Source of the DNA: Afipia sp.
Lineage (GTDB): Bacteria > Pseudomonadota > Alphaproteobacteria > Rhizobiales > Xanthobacteraceae
Assembly (NCBI GenBank): GCA_026400415.1
Contig: JAPLPA010000240.1
Location: 3,808 to 13,589 of the forward strand
Direction of reading: 5' to 3'
DNA length: 9,782 nucleotides
The notes beneath the pieces were generated by a model. The model did not search any database. It saw only the letters and a program-made list of their open reading frames with translations, and had not been told where the DNA came from. The number at the start of each line of letters is the position of its first letter. Position 1 is the first letter of the stretch. Positions 6,784 to 9,782 of the stretch are shown one piece after another. The translations under genes were made by a program, and so were the position numbers.

Positions 6784-7515
6784 ATGGCGGCACAGAAAAC
6801 AACCAAGGCGTCAGCGACGAACGGCGAACCCGATCTCGCCATCGTGCGCATTGCGCCGGAAACAAGCTTCAAAAACAAAGCCTATGGCGCGTTGAAGGAT
6901 GCCATCCTCAAGATGGACATTTACGCGACACCGGAGCCCGTGATGCTCGACGAGCGCGCGTTGTCCGAGCGTCTAGGTGTCAGCCGCACGCCCATTCGCG
7001 AAGCCATCGCGATGCTGGAGCAGGACGGCTTCGTCAAAACCGTGCCGCGCCGTGGCATCGTTGTCGTCCGCAAAACCAAAGCCGAAATCGTGGACATGAT
7101 CCGCGCGTGGGCGGCACTTGAAAGCATGGCCGCGCGCATGATTACGACGACGGCGCGCAAAAAGGATATTTCCGCGCTGCGCCTGTTCTTCAAGGACTTC
7201 AACAAGGACCGGCTGCCGCAGGATCACCGGGTCGAATATTCGAAAGCCAACATCGCTTTTCATCAGGCGCTGATTGCATTGAGTGAGTCACCGACGCTCG
7301 TCGATATGACCAACGACATCCTGCTGCACGTCCGCGGGTTTCGTCAGTTGACGATCGGGCGCACCGACCGCACCGCCATCTCGCTGCCCGAGCATCTGGC
7401 CATCATCGAGGCGCTGGAAGAACGTGACACTGAGCTCGCTGAAAAGCGCGCGCGCGATCACACGCTGGGGCTTGCGCTCTATGTCGAAACTCACGGGCAG
7501 GAATTGTTTGAATAG
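6784..7515 (+). CDS. GntR-family regulator, FCD subfamily, of the oxalate genes
   Basis: This is a 243-residue transcription factor. The winged helix covers about residues 30-95 (KAYGALKDAILKMDI, ALSERLGVSRTPIREAIAML, EQDGFVKTVPRRGIVV). The all-helical FCD ligand domain covers about 100-235. Probable metal or ligand contacts of that domain are Asn156 and His160 (NIAFH), His204 (EHLAIIEAL) and His226 (RDHT). FCD regulators typically bind small carboxylates and release DNA. The start at 6784 is supported by GAGGTG ending 5 bases upstream. An ATG at 6757 in the same frame would add nine residues, has no such site and contains this one. It precedes oxc by 56 bases on the same strand and faces the synthetase gene, so it is the natural candidate to bind the two repeats between them. 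The inducer (oxalate, oxalyl-CoA, formate or glyoxylate) is not evident. Confidence 0.92.
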   Translation: MAAQKTTKASATNGEPDLAIVRIAPETSFKNKAYGALKDAILKMDIYATPEPVMLDERALSERLGVSRTPIREAIAMLEQDGFVKTVPRRGIVVVRKTKAEIVDMIRAWAALESMAARMITTTARKKDISALRLFFKDFNKDRLPQDHRVEYSKANIAFHQALIALSESPTLVDMTNDILLHVRGFRQLTIGRTDRTAISLPEHLAIIEALEERDTELAEKRARDHTLGLALYVETHGQELFE

Positions 7516-7571
7516 ACGCCGACGAAAACGTCAAAACGTAAAATCATAAAAAAGTATCAGGGAGAAGCGGA

Positions 7572-9261
7572 ATGTCCGCAGTCGTACAGAGCATCAATAC
7601 GAACGAAGAAGAGCTGACAGATGGCTTCCATCTGATTATCGACGCGCTGAAGCTGAATGGCCTTAACACCATCTACGGCGTGCCGGGAATTCCGATCACG
7701 GATTTCGGCCGTATGGCGCAGGCCGAGGGCATTCGCGTCCTGTCGTTCCGCCATGAGCAGGCTGCAGGCTATGCTGCTTCCATCGCGGGCTTTCTCACCA
7801 AGAAACCCGGCGTGTGTCTCACCGTGTCGGCTCCCGGATTTCTCAACGGTCTGACAGCGCTGGCTCACGCCACGACCAATTGTTTCCCGATGATCCTGAT
7901 TTCCGGCTCGTCCGAACGCGAGGTCGTCGACCTGCAGCAGGGCGTTATGCAAGGCGGCGTTCCGTGTGCTGCATGCCGCCGATATCGGCATCGGGCTTGC
8001 GCGCGCAATCCGCGCTGCAGTGTCCGGTCGTCCGGGCGGTGTCTATCTCGATTTGCCGGCAAAATTATTCGGTCAGGTGATGAATGCCGATGCCGGCCAG
8101 AAGTCTCTGGTAAAAGTCATCGACGCGGCACCGGCACAGATCCCGGGGCCTGACTCAATCAAGCGCGCGCTGGATGTGCTCAAATCGGCGAAGAAGCCGC
8201 TTATTATTCTCGGCAAGGGTGCTGCTTACGCACAGGCCGACGATGCGATTAAAGCGTTTGTTGAAAAGAGCGGCATTCCGTTCCTGCCGATGAGCATGGC
8301 CAAGGGCCTGCTCCCGGACACGCATCCGCAATGCGCGGGCGCGGCGCGCTCTACGGTGTTGAAAGATTCCGACGTCGTCATGCTGATCGGCGCGCGGTTG
8401 AACTGGCTGCTGTCGCACGGCAAAGGCAAATCCTGGGGCGACGCACCGAAGAAGTTTATTCAGATCGATATCGAGCCGAAGGAAATGGACTCCAACGTCG
8501 AGATCGTCGCACCGGTCGTCGGCGACATCGGTTCGTGCGTCTCGGCATTGTTGCAAGGCATGGGCGGCAACTGGCCTGCACCGCCGGCGGATTGGGCCAA
8601 AGCCGTTCAATCCAAGCGCGACGACAACGTTGCCAAGATGGCTCCGCGTCTGATGAACAACAACTCGCCGATGGACTATCACGGCGCGCTCGGCGTTCTG
8701 CGCACCATCATCAAGGAGCGTCCCGACGCGATTCTCGTTAATGAGGGTGCCAACACGCTCGATCTCGCACGCGGTATCATCGACATGTATAAGCCGCGCA
8801 AGCGCATCGATGTCGGCACCTGGGGAATCATGGGCATCGGCATGGGCTATTGCATCGCTGCCGCCGTCGAGACCGGCAAGCCCGTGCTCGCGGTTGAAGG
8901 CGACAGCGCGTTCGGATTTTCCGGCATGGAGGTGGAGACGATCTGCCGTTACAACCTGCCGGTCTGTGTGGTGGTGTTCAACAATGACGGCATCTATCGC
9001 GGCACCGACGTGAATCCGACGGGTGGCAAGGATGTAGCCCCCACCGTGTTCGTCAAGGGCGCGCGTTACGACAAGATGATGGAAGCGTTCGGCGGTGTCG
9101 GCGTCAATGTGACCTCGCCGGATGAGTTGAAGCGCGCGGTCAATGCAGCCATGGATTCCGGCAAGCCGACGCTTATCAATGCGGTGCTCGATCCTGCAGC
9201 TGGTTCTGAGAGCGGTCGTATCGGCAATCTCAACCCGCAAAGCGTTCTGAAGAAGAAGTAG
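7572..9261 (+). pseudogene. oxc: Oxalyl-CoA decarboxylase, disrupted by an internal deletion and frameshift
   Basis: This ThDP-dependent enzyme converts oxalyl-CoA to formyl-CoA and CO2. Residues 1-124 (7572-7943) match the family: DGFHLIIDALKLNG, YGVPGIPITDF, SFRHEQAAGYAASIAG with catalytic Glu62, TVSAPGFLNGLTALAHATTN and SGSSEREVVDLQQG. The first frame then reads unrelated sequence to a stop at 8151-8153. From 7945 the next frame resumes the enzyme (LCKAAFRVLHAADIGIG) for 438 residues to 9261, including AVSGRPGGVYLDLPAKLFGQ, GKGAAYAQ, NEGANTLDLARG, TWGIMGIGMGYC, the ThDP motif GDSAFGFSG to NN, and the C-terminal ESGRIGNLN. About 13 residues are missing at the junction, corresponding to DYEEMDQ and following in Oxalobacter formigenes. 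Restored length would be about 575 residues, normal for the family. Translation begins at 7572 behind AGGGAG. The rest of the gene looks well conserved, so the break is recent or a sequence/assembly error. The downstream part could begin only at GTG 7966 and would lack the N-terminal cofactor domain. Confidence 0.9.
7941..7950 (+). other. oxc: Deletion junction in oxc
   Basis: Gly124 is GGC at 7941-7943. A single G (7944) follows, then TTA TGC (Leu-Cys) in the next frame. Intact relatives have 14 codons (42 bases) between this Gly and the Cys; here there are 4 bases, implying 38 bases lost. The lost segment contains the positions of active-site Tyr120 and Glu121 of the Oxalobacter enzyme, so even a corrected frame would give a defective protein. 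Confidence 0.82.
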
Positions 9262-9268
9262 TTTCGTT

Positions 9269-9289
9269 GCCGGTAAGAAATTTTCCGGC
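9269..9289 (+). other. Small hairpin between oxc and frc
   Basis: Arms GCCGG (9269-9273) and CCGGC (9285-9289) flank an A/T-rich interior (TAAGAAATTTT), followed by TTGTTGTAGTTT. The stem is short and the tail interrupted, so it is at most a weak terminator, attenuator or mRNA-processing stem. The gap 9262-9340 otherwise holds only the frc ribosome-binding site GGAG (9331-9334). Confidence 0.3.
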
Positions 9290-9340
9290 TTGTTGTAGTT
9301 TCAAATTGACGTCGGACGGCGTCATCGCACGGAGCAGATC

Positions 9341-9782
9341 ATGACACAGGCGCTGAAGGGCGTTCGCATTCTCGATTTCACCCACGTTCAGTCGGGCCCG
9401 ACCTGCACGCAATTGCTGGCTTGGTTTGGCGCCGACGTGATCAAGGTCGAGCGCCCCGGCGTCGGCGACATCACGCGCGGCCAGCTCATGGATGTGCCGA
9501 ATGCTGACAGTCTTTATTTCACGATGCTCAATCACAACAAGCGCTCCATCACGCTCGACACCAAGAACCCGAAGGGCAAGGAAGTTCTCACCGAACTCAT
9601 GAAGAAGTGCGATGTGCTGGTGGAGAATTTCGGCCCCGGCGTTTTGGACCGCATGGGCTTTCCATGGGAAATGATCCAGAAGATCAATCCGAAACTGATC
9701 GTCGCCTCGATCAAGGGTTTCGGTCCCGGCCCATATGAAGACTGCAAGGTTTACGAGAACGTCGCGCAGTGCACCGGCGGTG
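9341..9782 (+). CDS. frc: Formyl-CoA:oxalate CoA-transferase, N-terminal part
   Basis: This class III CoA-transferase (CaiB/BaiF family) moves CoA from formyl-CoA to oxalate, supplying oxalyl-CoA to Oxc and releasing formate. The visible 147 codons align with Oxalobacter formigenes Frc: MTQALKGVRILDFTHVQSGP with Gln17, ADVIKVERPGVGDITRG, NADSLYFTMLNHNKRSITLD, VLVENFGPGVLDRMGF, SIKGFGPGP and KVYENVAQCTGG. The gene runs off the window, so the catalytic aspartate (Asp169 in Oxalobacter) is not visible. The start at 9341 has GGAG 6 bases upstream. It follows oxc by 79 bases on the same strand, as in known oxalate loci. Related CaiB-type transferases share parts of this sequence, but the match in the QSGPTCTQ and YENVAQC regions together with the adjacent oxc supports Frc. 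Confidence 0.92.
   Translation, partial: MTQALKGVRILDFTHVQSGPTCTQLLAWFGADVIKVERPGVGDITRGQLMDVPNADSLYFTMLNHNKRSITLDTKNPKGKEVLTELMKKCDVLVENFGPGVLDRMGFPWEMIQKINPKLIVASIKGFGPGPYEDCKVYENVAQCTGG

Noticed and set aside
7930..7970. Programmed ribosomal frameshift in oxc
   Set aside because: There is no slippery run or downstream structure at the junction. The residues missing relative to the family are not encoded in any frame, so a shift could not restore the enzyme.
8155..9240. 361-codon open frame on the minus strand opposite oxc
   Set aside because: It is antisense to strongly conserved Oxc sequence, with a His/Arg/Asp-rich product and no motif or ribosome-binding site recognised.
1..9782. tRNA, rRNA, CRISPR arrays, insertion sequences, phage or defence genes
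   Set aside because: Nothing resembling these was seen on either strand. The only repeats are the paired operators and terminator stems.

Overview
The window reads as a catabolic accessory region of an alphaproteobacterium, most likely Hyphomicrobiales (Bradyrhizobium/Afipia/Rhodopseudomonas-like). This rests on the fairly high GC content, the dense protein-coding layout, a Bug/TctC-type solute receptor, and the grouping of FCD-GntR regulator, oxalyl-CoA decarboxylase and formyl-CoA transferase. The genus assignment is inference; no rRNA or other marker gene is present.

Layout. (1) At 1-409 (+) is the C-terminal end of a tripartite-tricarboxylate-transporter substrate-binding protein, closed by a strong terminator at 429-456. 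(2) From 502 to 6589 four genes run on the minus strand. In transcription order they are an NDP-forming acyl-CoA synthetase (6589-4460, with its own terminator at 4421-4450), a LysR regulator (4376-3450), glyoxylate carboligase gcl (3341-1542) and a second LysR regulator (1395-502, probable TTG start). (3) At 6590-6783 is a divergent control region holding two near-identical 23-bp palindrome-containing repeats. (4) On the plus strand follow an FCD-family GntR regulator (6784-7515), oxalyl-CoA decarboxylase oxc (7572-9261, broken) and the first 147 codons of formyl-CoA transferase frc (9341 to the window end).

How the genes fit together. Frc would load CoA onto oxalate from formyl-CoA, and Oxc would decarboxylate oxalyl-CoA to formyl-CoA and CO2. 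The divergent ATP-grasp acyl-CoA synthetase could charge or discharge a small acid such as oxalate, formate or acetate. Gcl condenses two glyoxylates to tartronate semialdehyde and so opens the glycerate route for C2 acids. The block therefore looks like an oxalate/glyoxylate (C2 acid) utilisation locus with three regulators.

The most striking observation is that oxc is interrupted. At about 7944 the reading frame changes, and comparison with the known family implies a 38-bp deletion. The deletion removes the segment that carries the active-site Tyr-Glu pair (Tyr120/Glu121 in the Oxalobacter enzyme). As sequenced, the key decarboxylase of the locus cannot be made intact. I did not find a clearly new type of system here. 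The best leads are the broken oxc, the paired operators, and the unexplained role of the NDP-forming synthetase. No stretch longer than about 200 bases lacks a gene.
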